NCBI GenBank assembly: GCA_044432645.1
Contig: JAWXUM010000001.1
Coordinates: 62,001-126,000 of the forward strand
DNA from: SIG603 sp044432645
Lineage (GTDB): Bacteria; Bacillota; Clostridia; Oscillospirales; Acutalibacteraceae
Direction of reading: 5' to 3'
Length of the DNA: 64,000 nt
Part shown: piece after piece, positions 1-8,040 of the stretch
Numbering within the stretch: position 1 is the stretch's first letter
Layout: every line of letters begins with the position of its first letter
Position numbers and translations under genes: made by a program
Notes under the pieces: model-generated
Seen by the model: only the letters and a program-made list of their open reading frames with translations
The model's database searches: none
What the model was told of the DNA's origin: nothing

Positions 1-540
1 TGAAGTAATTGTAGCGGCTGCATCTAAAATTGCAATGTCAGGCACTAAGTTATCGCCTTTTAATAACATTTTAATATCGTTTTTTAAATCTGTTATAATA
101 GTAAATTTTGTTGTTTCAGAACCAGTTCCAGCAGTTGTTGGAATAGCAATCATAGTAGGAAGCTTAGCTTGTATATTTTTTCCCATATAATCTGATATAT
201 TTCCATCTAAAACAGCAAGTACACCAATAGCTTTTATAGAATCAAGTGGGCTACCTCCACCAATACCTATAAAGAAGTCGGCACCAGAACTTTTAAATTC
301 TGCTACTCCCTCGTTAATCATTGTGTCTGTTGGTTCGCCTGTGATGCCTGTAAAAATTGCATAGTCCACTCCAACGCTTTCAAGAGTGTCTGTTAAAACT
401 TTGAAAAAATCTATTTTAACAACGTGTTTACCTGTTACGATGAACGCTTTTTTACCAGCTGATTTGAAAATTTCACCTGAACTTGCAACTGCATTTTCAC
501 CAGTAATAATTTTTTTAGGCATTGTAAATTCTCTGCTCAT
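1..540 (-). CDS. Iron-containing alcohol dehydrogenase, N-terminal part (likely malonic semialdehyde reductase)
   Basis: Only the first 180 residues lie in the window; the gene runs off its left edge with no stop. The Rossmann-like nucleotide site shows as GGGSPLDS, followed by PTTAGTGSE, both typical of group III Fe-dependent alcohol dehydrogenases, and PDIAILDA supplies the first iron-binding Asp. The His ligands fall outside. It is the last visible gene of the pyrimidine cluster, behind an amidohydrolase and an aminotransferase that would make malonic semialdehyde from beta-alanine. The inferred role is therefore NAD(P)H-dependent reduction of malonic semialdehyde to 3-hydroxypropionate, the PydE step of the extended reductive pyrimidine pathway described in Gram-positives. 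Other aldehydes (for example sulfoacetaldehyde) cannot be ruled out from a partial sequence. Family confidence is high, substrate moderate. Confidence 0.85.
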   Translation of the reverse strand, partial: MSREFTMPKKIITGENAVASSGEIFKSAGKKAFIVTGKHVVKIDFFKVLTDTLESVGVDYAIFTGITGEPTDTMINEGVAEFKSSGADFFIGIGGGSPLDSIKAIGVLAVLDGNISDYMGKNIQAKLPTMIAIPTTAGTGSETTKFTIITDLKNDIKMLLKGDNLVPDIAILDAAATITS

Positions 541-665
541 ATATTAGCCTTTCATATTGTTTATTATTGTATTTCGTCAAAGAATACCTGTACACTACAG
601 GTTTATAATTAACACGATTATACTTTAACTTGATAATCATGTTAAGAATAATATTACCTTGCTTA

Positions 666-1928
666 TTAATCTAAATCAGCTTTTAACACTGCGCCAAGCA
701 TTACACTTGCACCTGATGTGCAATGTTTCACGCTTGAATACTCTGGTTCACAGTGAGAAAGTCCATCTTTTGATTGTACAAAAATCATTGTTGTAGGCAT
801 CATATATGCTGCAAATTGAGCATCATGACCAGCACCTGAATGAATGTATTGATGTTTTACTCCTATTTCCTGAGCTGTATCTTTAACATAAGAAACAAGT
901 TTTTCGTCCCAATAAACTGTATCTCTATTCCATGCACGAGTAACTTCACATGTGCAACCAGCCCATGTTTTATCAGCTAAAGATTTAACAATAGCTAAAA
1001 CTTGTTCTAATACTTTTGGGTCTTCGTGTCTTGAATCTATAGAGAAATCAACAAAATCTGGAACACAAGTATGTACACAAGGATGACAAATAATTTCACC
1101 TGTTGTATAAACTAAATCGGTGTAACCTAGTTTATCAATTTCTTCGTGTAAATAGCAAATTGCTTGTGATGAAGCAAAAAGAGCATCACGTCTTTTTGGC
1201 ATTGGAAAAGTACCAGCGTGAGTAGTTTGACCATAGAATTTAATTCTATAATTAAACATTCCTAAAACGCAGTCAACTACACCAATTTCGTTTTCAGCAT
1301 CTTCTAAAATTGGTCCTTGTTCTATATGAGTTTCGAACATGCATTTGTATTTATCTTTAGAAAGTCTGTTTGATTTTTCACCTTTAAAGCCAGATTTATC
1401 AAGTGCTTCTCCGAAAGTTGTAACTTTATCTAAAATAGAAGTTGACTTCATCATGTTTTCATAAACAAAGCCACCTTTTACATCTTCTGGTAAAAAGTCA
1501 TAACAAACTATACCAGAACACATCATAGCTGGTGGATAAAGTGAACCTTCTTCGTTAGTCCAAATCATAGCAGTAAGTGGGTGTTTATGAGGTATATTTT
1601 CAGCTGCTACAGTTTCTAAAACCTCCATAGCTGACATAACACCTAAAATTCCATCATAGTTGCCACCGTTTTTTACAGAGTCGCAGTGTGATGCCATAAC
1701 TATTCTTTTAGCATCTTTATCTGTTCCGTCGATTGTTGCATAAACATTAGCAACATCGTCCATTTCTATAATAGCACCAATTGCTGTCATACGTTTGATG
1801 AATTCGTTTCTAGCCATAATAGCTTCTTTAGAAAGTGAATATCTAGTAACTCCACCGTGACCAGCATCACCAAACTGACTAAAAGTTTTGATTTTATCTT
1901 CCATTCGTTTTTCACTACATAAATACAT
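666..1928 (-). CDS. pydC: M20-family amidohydrolase, probable beta-ureidopropionase (N-carbamoyl-beta-alanine amidohydrolase)
   Basis: This 420-residue zinc hydrolase belongs to the N-carbamoyl-amino-acid/allantoate amidohydrolase branch of M20. Metal-site motifs are visible in order: SHCDSVKNGGNYDG (His81, Asp92), TNEEG (Glu126/127), ETHIEQGP, and the C-terminal HSGAGHDAQF. The length is normal for the family. With dihydropyrimidinase and dihydropyrimidine dehydrogenase in the same transcription unit, the expected reaction is N-carbamoyl-beta-alanine to beta-alanine, CO2 and ammonia in the cytoplasm. Allantoate amidohydrolase or L-carbamoylase activity is possible from sequence alone, but no other purine-ring genes are present. 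The ribosome binding site before the chosen ATG is weak, so a start at Met9 is also possible. Confidence 0.85.
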   Translation of the reverse strand: MYLCSEKRMEDKIKTFSQFGDAGHGGVTRYSLSKEAIMARNEFIKRMTAIGAIIEMDDVANVYATIDGTDKDAKRIVMASHCDSVKNGGNYDGILGVMSAMEVLETVAAENIPHKHPLTAMIWTNEEGSLYPPAMMCSGIVCYDFLPEDVKGGFVYENMMKSTSILDKVTTFGEALDKSGFKGEKSNRLSKDKYKCMFETHIEQGPILEDAENEIGVVDCVLGMFNYRIKFYGQTTHAGTFPMPKRRDALFASSQAICYLHEEIDKLGYTDLVYTTGEIICHPCVHTCVPDFVDFSIDSRHEDPKVLEQVLAIVKSLADKTWAGCTCEVTRAWNRDTVYWDEKLVSYVKDTAQEIGVKHQYIHSGAGHDAQFAAYMMPTTMIFVQSKDGLSHCEPEYSSVKHCTSGASVMLGAVLKADLD

Positions 1929-1983
1929 ATTAAACGCTTCTTTCTTTTAATTTTTATATGCAGAAATATATTTTGTTCCTGTA

Positions 1984-2376
1984 TTAAGACAATTTTTTTG
2001 GTTTTATGCACTCTTCAAGTAAAGTTTTAACATACTCTTTATCCATGTTGTAAATTGGACTTTCATTTCCATCTTCATCTTCAAAAATAAGAGTGAAATT
2101 ATCGTCCCAATCGCTCATAGTGATTTTTACTGTATTGGCATATCCAGTTTTTTTGAATAAAGTATTTTTGCATTTTACAAAGCCAAAAAGTTCACAGTCC
2201 CAAGGAGTTTTAAAACTCAAAGACTTTGCAAATTGTTTCTTCATATCAATAATAACTGGAATTTCAGATACTCCACAAGGAACTTTTCTGTCTTCAGTCA
2301 TTACTAGTCTAAAATGTTCTGATGGAAATAAATCCAACAATTCAGATTCTAGAATATTGTCATAGTGTTTTTTCAT
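1984..2376 (-). CDS. Conserved-looking protein of unknown function inside the pyrimidine cluster
   Basis: A 130-residue soluble protein that I do not recognise. It has no signal peptide or membrane segment, is rich in charged and aromatic residues, and carries two isolated Cys (in VPCGVSE and PWDCELFG) and a third in FVKCKN. The gene has a good AGGGGTG ribosome binding site and sits 13 bp after the aminotransferase and 55 bp before the amidohydrolase, so it is almost certainly co-transcribed with them. Position suggests a role in pyrimidine or beta-alanine breakdown, for example as an accessory or regulatory subunit, but nothing in the sequence shows this. Confidence 0.7.
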   Translation of the reverse strand: MKKHYDNILESELLDLFPSEHFRLVMTEDRKVPCGVSEIPVIIDMKKQFAKSLSFKTPWDCELFGFVKCKNTLFKKTGYANTVKITMSDWDDNFTLIFEDEDGNESPIYNMDKEYVKTLLEECIKPKKLS

Positions 2377-2389
2377 AAAAGCACCCCTA

Positions 2390-3712
2390 TTAAATCATTT
2401 TATCTACTTCTGATAAAACCTCGTCAACTTTTACCATTTCTTCTTTAACTTGCTCTGGAGTAATGATAAGTGGTGGACAAATTAATATCATATTTTCGTG
2501 AGTATATGTCATAAATCCTTTTGATTTTAACATGCCGTTAATTTTTCCCATTGTTCCATCTAAATCTTTGCCATATGGAACTAAAGCTTCTTTTGTATCT
2601 CTATCTTTTACAAGTTCTATAGCACTAAATAGGCCAATATATCTAACATCACCAACTGATGGATGTTTTTCTTTTAATGCTTCTAGTTCTTCACCTAGTG
2701 CTTTACCAGACTCTCCAACTTTTTCTAAAATTTTAGCATCTTGATAATATTTTAAACAAGCAAGACCAGCTGCACAAGCAAGAGGATGACCACTATATGT
2801 AAGACCACAAGAAAGCATGTTATGATTAAAATACTCTGCGATGTCTTTGCTAACGCAAACACCACCAAGTTGAACATAACCACAAGTAACACCTTTTGCA
2901 AATGAAACAATATCCGGTTTAATTCCAAAATGCTCAAACCCAAACATTGTACCTGTTCTACCAAAGCCAGCCATAACTTCGTCACATATTAACATAATAC
3001 CAAATTCATCACAAATATCACGAACACCTTGCATATATCCTACTGGTGGGATAATAATACCATTGGAACCTGTAATTGTTTCTAAAACGATAGCAGCAAC
3101 GTTATCAGCTCCCTCATAGATAACTTGCTCACGAAGTTTAGTTACATAGTATGTAGCTGCTTGAGCTTCGCTTTCAAAAGGAATTTGCTCTCTGTAAACA
3201 TATGGGTCAAAGAATTTTACAAAACCAGACATAGCTGGTTGAAGTGTATATCCACGTGGTTCACCAGTTAAATTACCAGCACCGTAAGTTGAGCCGTGGT
3301 AACTTCTATATCTTGAGAAAATTTTGTGTCTACCTGTGTACATTCTAGCCATTTTTATTGCATTTTCATTAGCATCTGCACCACCATTGGTAAAGAAAAC
3401 TTTTGCCATGTTGTCAGGCATTAGCTCTACAATAGCTTTTGCAAGTTCGCCTCTTACATCACTACCATAGCTAGGACCTATAAAGCAGTATGTATCTGCT
3501 TGTTTTTTGATAGCCTCAATAATTTCTTTGTTTCCATGACCTACGTTAAGGTTTACAAGTTGTGATGACATATCTGTATAGCGATTGCCTTCTGTGTCCC
3601 ACATGTAAATACCTTCTGCTTTTTCAATAACTAGTGGAGTAAATCCACCTTGTTTTGACCATGATTGCAAATTGTACTCATTATGATTTTTTTGAACTGT
3701 AATTTTGTCCAT
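2390..3712 (-). CDS. Class III PLP aminotransferase, probable beta-alanine aminotransferase
   Basis: 440 residues, full length for an omega-amino-acid aminotransferase. The PLP lysine is Lys273 in SFAKGVTCGY; ICDEVMAGFGRTG supplies the cofactor-binding Asp, and FFTNGGADANENAIKMAR is the phosphate-binding region. Known family members include beta-alanine:pyruvate, beta-alanine:2-oxoglutarate and taurine:pyruvate transaminases. Because the neighbours generate beta-alanine and an Fe-alcohol dehydrogenase follows, the inferred reaction is beta-alanine to malonic semialdehyde with amino transfer to 2-oxoglutarate or pyruvate (PydD role). This recovers the second ring nitrogen. A taurine route is an alternative but no sulfonate genes are seen here. 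The start is supported by a GAGGAG-like site. Confidence 0.85.
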   Translation of the reverse strand: MDKITVQKNHNEYNLQSWSKQGGFTPLVIEKAEGIYMWDTEGNRYTDMSSQLVNLNVGHGNKEIIEAIKKQADTYCFIGPSYGSDVRGELAKAIVELMPDNMAKVFFTNGGADANENAIKMARMYTGRHKIFSRYRSYHGSTYGAGNLTGEPRGYTLQPAMSGFVKFFDPYVYREQIPFESEAQAATYYVTKLREQVIYEGADNVAAIVLETITGSNGIIIPPVGYMQGVRDICDEFGIMLICDEVMAGFGRTGTMFGFEHFGIKPDIVSFAKGVTCGYVQLGGVCVSKDIAEYFNHNMLSCGLTYSGHPLACAAGLACLKYYQDAKILEKVGESGKALGEELEALKEKHPSVGDVRYIGLFSAIELVKDRDTKEALVPYGKDLDGTMGKINGMLKSKGFMTYTHENMILICPPLIITPEQVKEEMVKVDEVLSEVDKMI

Positions 3713-3727
3713 AATAATTTCTCCTCT

Positions 3728-4885
3728 TTATTTTTTATAATTTATTATTTGGGAAATATGAAAACATAGCATTAATTCCATTATCGTTTGGTAATCAATC
3801 TCTTTTTCCATTACTTCTCTAATTTTTCTCATTTTGTTGTTTATTGTATTTCGGTGAACACCAGTTTGTGAAGCTAGTTCAAAAACACTACCGTTATACT
3901 CGCAATATTTTTTTAGCGAACTATATAAATCTGTGTTATTTGTTTCATCATATTTGATTAATTTACCAAGTGTTTCGAAATAAAAATCTTTTAAAACTTC
4001 AATATTATCGATGTTTAAAAGCATTTTATAAACACCAATTTCCCTATAATAGTAGAAATTTTCTTGTTTGAATTCTGATACCATTTGTGCAAATTTTGCT
4101 TGTTTATATAATTCTTTTATAAAACAAAATTCTTTTTGAGTTTGCGAAACTCCTATATGTATTTCACACGACTTATCAAGCATTTCTAATTTTTGTGGAA
4201 GTTGTTCTAAAGCATTCAAATGAACATTTTGATAAATAATATTTAAACTTTTATTCCAACTAAGTATACATTTGGGTTGTGAATTTAATTTAAGTATTTT
4301 AGAAAGGTCAGTACTATGATTATGAACAAATTTTGATGTTACATCTTTTTCTTGACTTTTCACGCAAAGGCTCATAACAGTATAATTTGACAAATTAGAA
4401 AAACCATTTTTTTCTAAAGTAGCTTGATAACCATTTGTATTTTGAGGGTCTAAAATCAAATTTTTAAATGCTTCTGTTAAACTTTGTTCTGTTTTTTCAT
4501 CTGCAATAATAATTCTACAAAAAGCATAGGTTATATCAATAATTCTTGTTTCCCACGGTATAGTAAAAATTGGAAAATTATTTTGTTCACAGTAAACAAT
4601 TACTTTAGGAGGAATTGTTTGAATGTAAGGTCCTATATTTATTACAACTCCACACGCATTATTTGCCTGAAGATTTTTAACAAAATTTAGCAACCAGTTT
4701 TCTTGATAATTGGCAATTCCTGTTGTAAAAACCAACTCGTCACCATGCAGGAACTCTGGAACTTCAGTATCTTCTACCATATGTACCCACCTTACAACAT
4801 TTTCCATACCACCTGTTCCGGCAATAAGCTTTAAGTCATACATTTTTTCTGTATTTTTACAAAGCTTAGAAAGTGTTAAAGACAT
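3728..4885 (-). CDS. PucR-family transcriptional regulator
   Basis: 385 residues. The N-terminal PucR ligand domain spans about residues 1-125, with the hallmark pattern VVRWVHMVEDTEVPEFLHGDELVFTTG shortened here to its core EDTEVPEFL. A C-terminal PucR-type helix-turn-helix lies at about 320-385 (SVFELASQTGVHRNTINNKM). PucR proteins commonly control purine and pyrimidine salvage or breakdown and usually sense a pathway metabolite. The gene lies inside the cluster between dihydropyrimidine dehydrogenase and the aminotransferase, with an AGAGGTGA ribosome binding site, so it is probably the local activator and autoregulated by being in the operon. Its effector and operator cannot be read from the sequence. 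Confidence 0.9.
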   Translation of the reverse strand: MSLTLSKLCKNTEKMYDLKLIAGTGGMENVVRWVHMVEDTEVPEFLHGDELVFTTGIANYQENWLLNFVKNLQANNACGVVINIGPYIQTIPPKVIVYCEQNNFPIFTIPWETRIIDITYAFCRIIIADEKTEQSLTEAFKNLILDPQNTNGYQATLEKNGFSNLSNYTVMSLCVKSQEKDVTSKFVHNHSTDLSKILKLNSQPKCILSWNKSLNIIYQNVHLNALEQLPQKLEMLDKSCEIHIGVSQTQKEFCFIKELYKQAKFAQMVSEFKQENFYYYREIGVYKMLLNIDNIEVLKDFYFETLGKLIKYDETNNTDLYSSLKKYCEYNGSVFELASQTGVHRNTINNKMRKIREVMEKEIDYQTIMELMLCFHISQIINYKK

Positions 4886-4928
4886 ATGTTCACCTCTTTT
4901 GTATTTTTAAACGTAAAACAGTTAATGT

Positions 4929-6380
4929 TTATAAGTTTTTTATTTCAAACCTTTTACTTTGCCCTATTGCATTTACTGGACATACTAATTTACAAAGATG
5001 ACAACCTACACATTTATTTGCAATTAGTATTATTTTTCCTTTTTCATTAATCTTAATAGCCTGATGTCCTGCATCAAAACATGAAATATAACAACGTTTA
5101 CAGTTCACACATTTTGATTTATCAAACTTTGGATAAACTATGCTTTCTCTGTTAAGTGTATCTGGATTTATAATATTTTCTAACGCAACTCCAACAATAT
5201 CTTCTACTTTGTCAATGTTTTCTTGATACATATATTCGCTAAAACCATGAATTAAATCATCTATAATCCTGTAACCGTATTCCATAACAGAAGTTGTTAT
5301 TTGTATATTGCTACAGCCAAGTTTAATAAAGTCGATTGCATCCAAATAGTTTTCAATACCACCCATTCCACTAATTGGAACATTTTGCAAATCTTTACAT
5401 TTTGCCATATCGCTTATAAATCTAAGTGCTATTGGTTTAACATTTCGACCTGAAAGTCCAGATACTGCTGATTTTCCGTCAACCACTGCATTAGCTGAAT
5501 TCAAACTTTTAATAGTATTTATAGCAGCTAAGCCGTCAGCACCAGCTTTTATAGCCACAATAGCTGGTGTTTCCATATTGGCTAAATTCGGCGTCATTTT
5601 TGCCAAAATCGGAAGTTTTGTTCCTTTTCTAGCAGCTTTAGTATATTTTTCAACCAGTTCAGGATTTGTTCCAACGTCAGACCCTAAACCATGCGCTGAC
5701 ATATGTGGACACGAAAAATTACATTCAATAATATCGCAATTAGCTTCTTGAGAAAGCTTAGCGAGCTTTGTCCATTCTTCTTCGGTTTGCCCCATAATAG
5801 AAGAAACAATAATTTTGTTTGGGTAATTAGCTTTTAATTTTTTGAGTATCTCTAAATTTTCATCTAACGATTTGTCCGAAATCTGCTCCATGTTCTTAAA
5901 ACTTTCAAAACTCCTGTTATTTGAACTAGTCACATCAAACCTTGGAGAAACTTCTTTTGGTTTATAGAAACCGATTGTTTTGTAAACCATTCCACTCCAA
6001 CCCATATCGAAAGCTTTTGCAATCATATCATATCCACTTGCGACAACTGACGATGAAAGGAAGAATGGATTTTCGCATTTAACACCACAAAAATCTATAC
6101 TTAAATCTTTTTTGTGGCTTTTTTTGGGAGTTAAAAACCCTGAAATCTTTTTAATTTTTATATTTGTGTCAAAATGAACACAGGCTTTTTCACATGGAGC
6201 GTAACAGTCTTTGCAAGTTTCTATATTAATTTGTTCACTTGCAGAAACTTCATTTTTAAACCTTAGAGAAAAAATTGCGCTAGCTGGGTCTAACCCTTTA
6301 ACACAAGCTTTTGAACAACTGGCTTCATGACAAAGCATACATCTTGAAGTTTCGCTTGCTATTATCAAATCTCTATACAT
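4929..6380 (-). CDS. preA: Dihydropyrimidine dehydrogenase catalytic subunit (PreA-type) with extra N-terminal Fe-S domain
   Basis: 483 residues in three parts. Residues 1-80 form a Cys-rich domain (Cys14, 17, 22, 26 and 56, 59, 63, 67) whose pattern SRCMLCHEASCSKAC matches the N-terminus of the PreT/GltD flavoprotein subunit. Residues 92-400 are an FMN-binding TIM barrel with NFSCPH, where Cys224 matches the general-acid Cys of mammalian dihydropyrimidine dehydrogenase. The C-terminus carries two 4Fe-4S ferredoxin motifs (Cys424-434 and Cys457-467). The enzyme should reduce uracil/thymine to the 5,6-dihydro form, the first step of the pathway. E. coli PreA lacks the N-terminal domain and works with PreT; no FAD/NAD(P)H subunit is encoded in this window. 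The Gly-rich loop after NFSCPH is altered (MSAHGLGSDVG). Identification as PreA-like is firm; the electron donor is open. Confidence 0.88.
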   Translation of the reverse strand: MYRDLIIASETSRCMLCHEASCSKACVKGLDPASAIFSLRFKNEVSASEQINIETCKDCYAPCEKACVHFDTNIKIKKISGFLTPKKSHKKDLSIDFCGVKCENPFFLSSSVVASGYDMIAKAFDMGWSGMVYKTIGFYKPKEVSPRFDVTSSNNRSFESFKNMEQISDKSLDENLEILKKLKANYPNKIIVSSIMGQTEEEWTKLAKLSQEANCDIIECNFSCPHMSAHGLGSDVGTNPELVEKYTKAARKGTKLPILAKMTPNLANMETPAIVAIKAGADGLAAINTIKSLNSANAVVDGKSAVSGLSGRNVKPIALRFISDMAKCKDLQNVPISGMGGIENYLDAIDFIKLGCSNIQITTSVMEYGYRIIDDLIHGFSEYMYQENIDKVEDIVGVALENIINPDTLNRESIVYPKFDKSKCVNCKRCYISCFDAGHQAIKINEKGKIILIANKCVGCHLCKLVCPVNAIGQSKRFEIKNL

Positions 6381-6437
6381 TTAAGTTTTTCTCCTTGTAA
6401 CTTTTTACAAACGACCAACAATCGTTCATTAAATCTT

Positions 6438-7802
6438 TTATTTGTTAGTATTTAATGTACATTTAACAAATTTACCGTAACCTTTTTCACCTACAAATTC
6501 GCCATTGTCATATACTAGTTTACCCCTTGAATATGTCATAACTGGATAGCCATGTACCTTTACGCCTTCCCAAATTGTATGGTCACAGTCTGAATGCATT
6601 ATATCATTTGTGATTGTTACATCTTTTTCTGGGTCATAAATTACTATGTCGGCATCTTTACCAATAGTCAATGAACCTTTATTTGTACAACCAAAAATTT
6701 CTGCTGGTTTTGTGCTACAAAGTTCTATAGCTTTTTGGAAAGTTATTTTACCACTATTAGCTGCTGAAAGCATGTAAGGATACATATTTTCAATGCCAGC
6801 ACAGCCGTTAGGAATTTTTTGGAAATTATCTCTGCCCCATTCTTTTTCAAAAGATTGGAACGGACAGTGGTCAGTAGCAACTGTGTCAATATCACCACGA
6901 GCAATTGCTGCCCAAAGTGCATCTTGGCTTTCTTGACCTTTAATTGGAGGGGAACAAACAAAGTTTATTCCGTCTTCTCTTTTATATACATCAGATGTAA
7001 AGTTCAAATACTGTGGACAAGTTTCAGCATAAACTGTAAATCCATCGTCTTTAGCTTTTGTAACTGCTTCTACACCTTCTTTGTTTGCTAAATGAACTAT
7101 ATACAGTGGAGTTCCCACAGCTTTTGCAAGTGAAATTGCTCTTATATCAGCTTCGCCCTCTACAAATTCAGGACGTGACATATAGTGATACCAAGCAGAG
7201 GTTTTTCCCTCGTCTAAATATTTTTTGGATAATGTGTTAACAAGTTCATTATTTTCTGCATGTACTGCTATTAAAGCACCACATTCTTTTCCTTTTTGTA
7301 AAACTTGATAAAACACACCGTCTGTTACACCAAAATCGTAAACCATAAATACTTTGAATGACGGTACACCAAATTTTACGCATTCTTCTATGCTGTCAAT
7401 AAGCCCATCGCTTACATCTTTAACAGCTACATGGAAAGAGTAGTCGACTGCAGCGTCTGGCGCACAAATTGCGTCACGTCTTTTAACTGAGTCTACCATG
7501 TTCTCGCCAAAGTCTTGTAAAACAAAGTCAAAAACTGTTGTTGTGCCTCCACAAGCAGCAGCTCTTGTACCTGCAAAATAGTCGTCTGATGAAATAGTTC
7601 CACCAAAAGGCATTGCAAGGTGAGTATGTGCATCGATTGCGCCTGGTAAAACTAGTTTACCTTTTGCATCAATAATATTTTCGCAATTTTCGCTGTCAAT
7701 ATTTTGTGCTATGGAAGCTATCTTTCCGTCTTTGACAGCGATGTCTGCTTTAAACATTTCTGTGGCAGTACAAATAGTACCATTTTTGATAATCATATCC
7801 AT
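6438..7802 (-). CDS. hydA: Dihydropyrimidinase / D-hydantoinase
   Basis: 454 residues, normal size. Metal ligands of the cyclic amidohydrolase fold are all present: DAHTHL (His59, His61), the carboxylated lysine Lys150 in VPSFKVFMVYD, His181 in VHAENN, His237 in YIVHLANK and Asp311 in ATDHCPF. The enzyme opens dihydrouracil/dihydrothymine to N-carbamoyl-beta-amino acids in the cytoplasm. The ATG has a GGAGG site 7 bp upstream. It lies between the ABC importer genes and preA, with a hairpin-rich spacer on the importer side and 57 bp to preA. Hydantoinase activity on other cyclic ureides is common in the family, but the neighbours make dihydropyrimidine the natural substrate. Confidence 0.93.
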   Translation of the reverse strand: MDMIIKNGTICTATEMFKADIAVKDGKIASIAQNIDSENCENIIDAKGKLVLPGAIDAHTHLAMPFGGTISSDDYFAGTRAAACGGTTTVFDFVLQDFGENMVDSVKRRDAICAPDAAVDYSFHVAVKDVSDGLIDSIEECVKFGVPSFKVFMVYDFGVTDGVFYQVLQKGKECGALIAVHAENNELVNTLSKKYLDEGKTSAWYHYMSRPEFVEGEADIRAISLAKAVGTPLYIVHLANKEGVEAVTKAKDDGFTVYAETCPQYLNFTSDVYKREDGINFVCSPPIKGQESQDALWAAIARGDIDTVATDHCPFQSFEKEWGRDNFQKIPNGCAGIENMYPYMLSAANSGKITFQKAIELCSTKPAEIFGCTNKGSLTIGKDADIVIYDPEKDVTITNDIMHSDCDHTIWEGVKVHGYPVMTYSRGKLVYDNGEFVGEKGYGKFVKCTLNTNK

Positions 7803-7899
7803 AAGAAAACCTCCGTTGTGCCCTTGGCACCTTAATCGCGTTTAAATTTCGTTTTTACATTAATTTTATTGTCACGAAATTAATTTTTTGTTATTTAAA

Positions 7900-7923
7900 G
7901 TAGGGGCGGCATTTCGCCCCTAC
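7900..7923. repeat. Short G+C-rich palindrome (REP-like hairpin)
   Basis: A 24-bp inverted repeat with 9-bp perfect arms, GTAGGGGCG and CGCCCCTAC, around a 6-base loop. It is far richer in G+C than the surrounding spacer. It has no T-run, so it is not a normal terminator. Sequences of this GTAGGGGCG...CCCCTAC type occur as dispersed intergenic hairpins in many clostridial genomes (general knowledge, not checked here). It lies between hydA and the binding-protein gene, so it could protect the upstream importer mRNA from decay. Confidence 0.6.
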
Positions 7924-7947
7924 AATTAAATTGCAATGAAAATATTT

Positions 7948-8019
7948 CGTAGGGAATGTGCAGTGCACATTCTACAAGTTACATTGTACCTTAGGAACGC
8001 CCAGTAGACGTTCCCTACG
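7948..8019. repeat. 72-bp element with terminal inverted repeats and two internal hairpins
   Basis: The ends are perfect inverted repeats, CGTAGGGAA and TTCCCTACG. Inside, the left half folds on itself (GTAGGGAATGTGC against GCACATTCTAC, one bulge) and the right half folds on itself (TAGGAACG against CGTTCCCTA). With the neighbouring 7900-7923 palindrome it fills the spacer between hydA and the binding-protein gene. The structure fits a REP/BIME-like or very small MITE-like unit. No second copy was found in this window, so its mobility is not shown. Confidence 0.55.
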
Positions 8020-8040
8020 ATACAATAATGCGTGATTTAA

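Noticed and set aside
2390..3712. Aminotransferase and Fe-ADH as a taurine to isethionate pathway
   Set aside because: No sulfonate-specific genes are present and the surrounding enzymes make beta-alanine; kept as a minor alternative.
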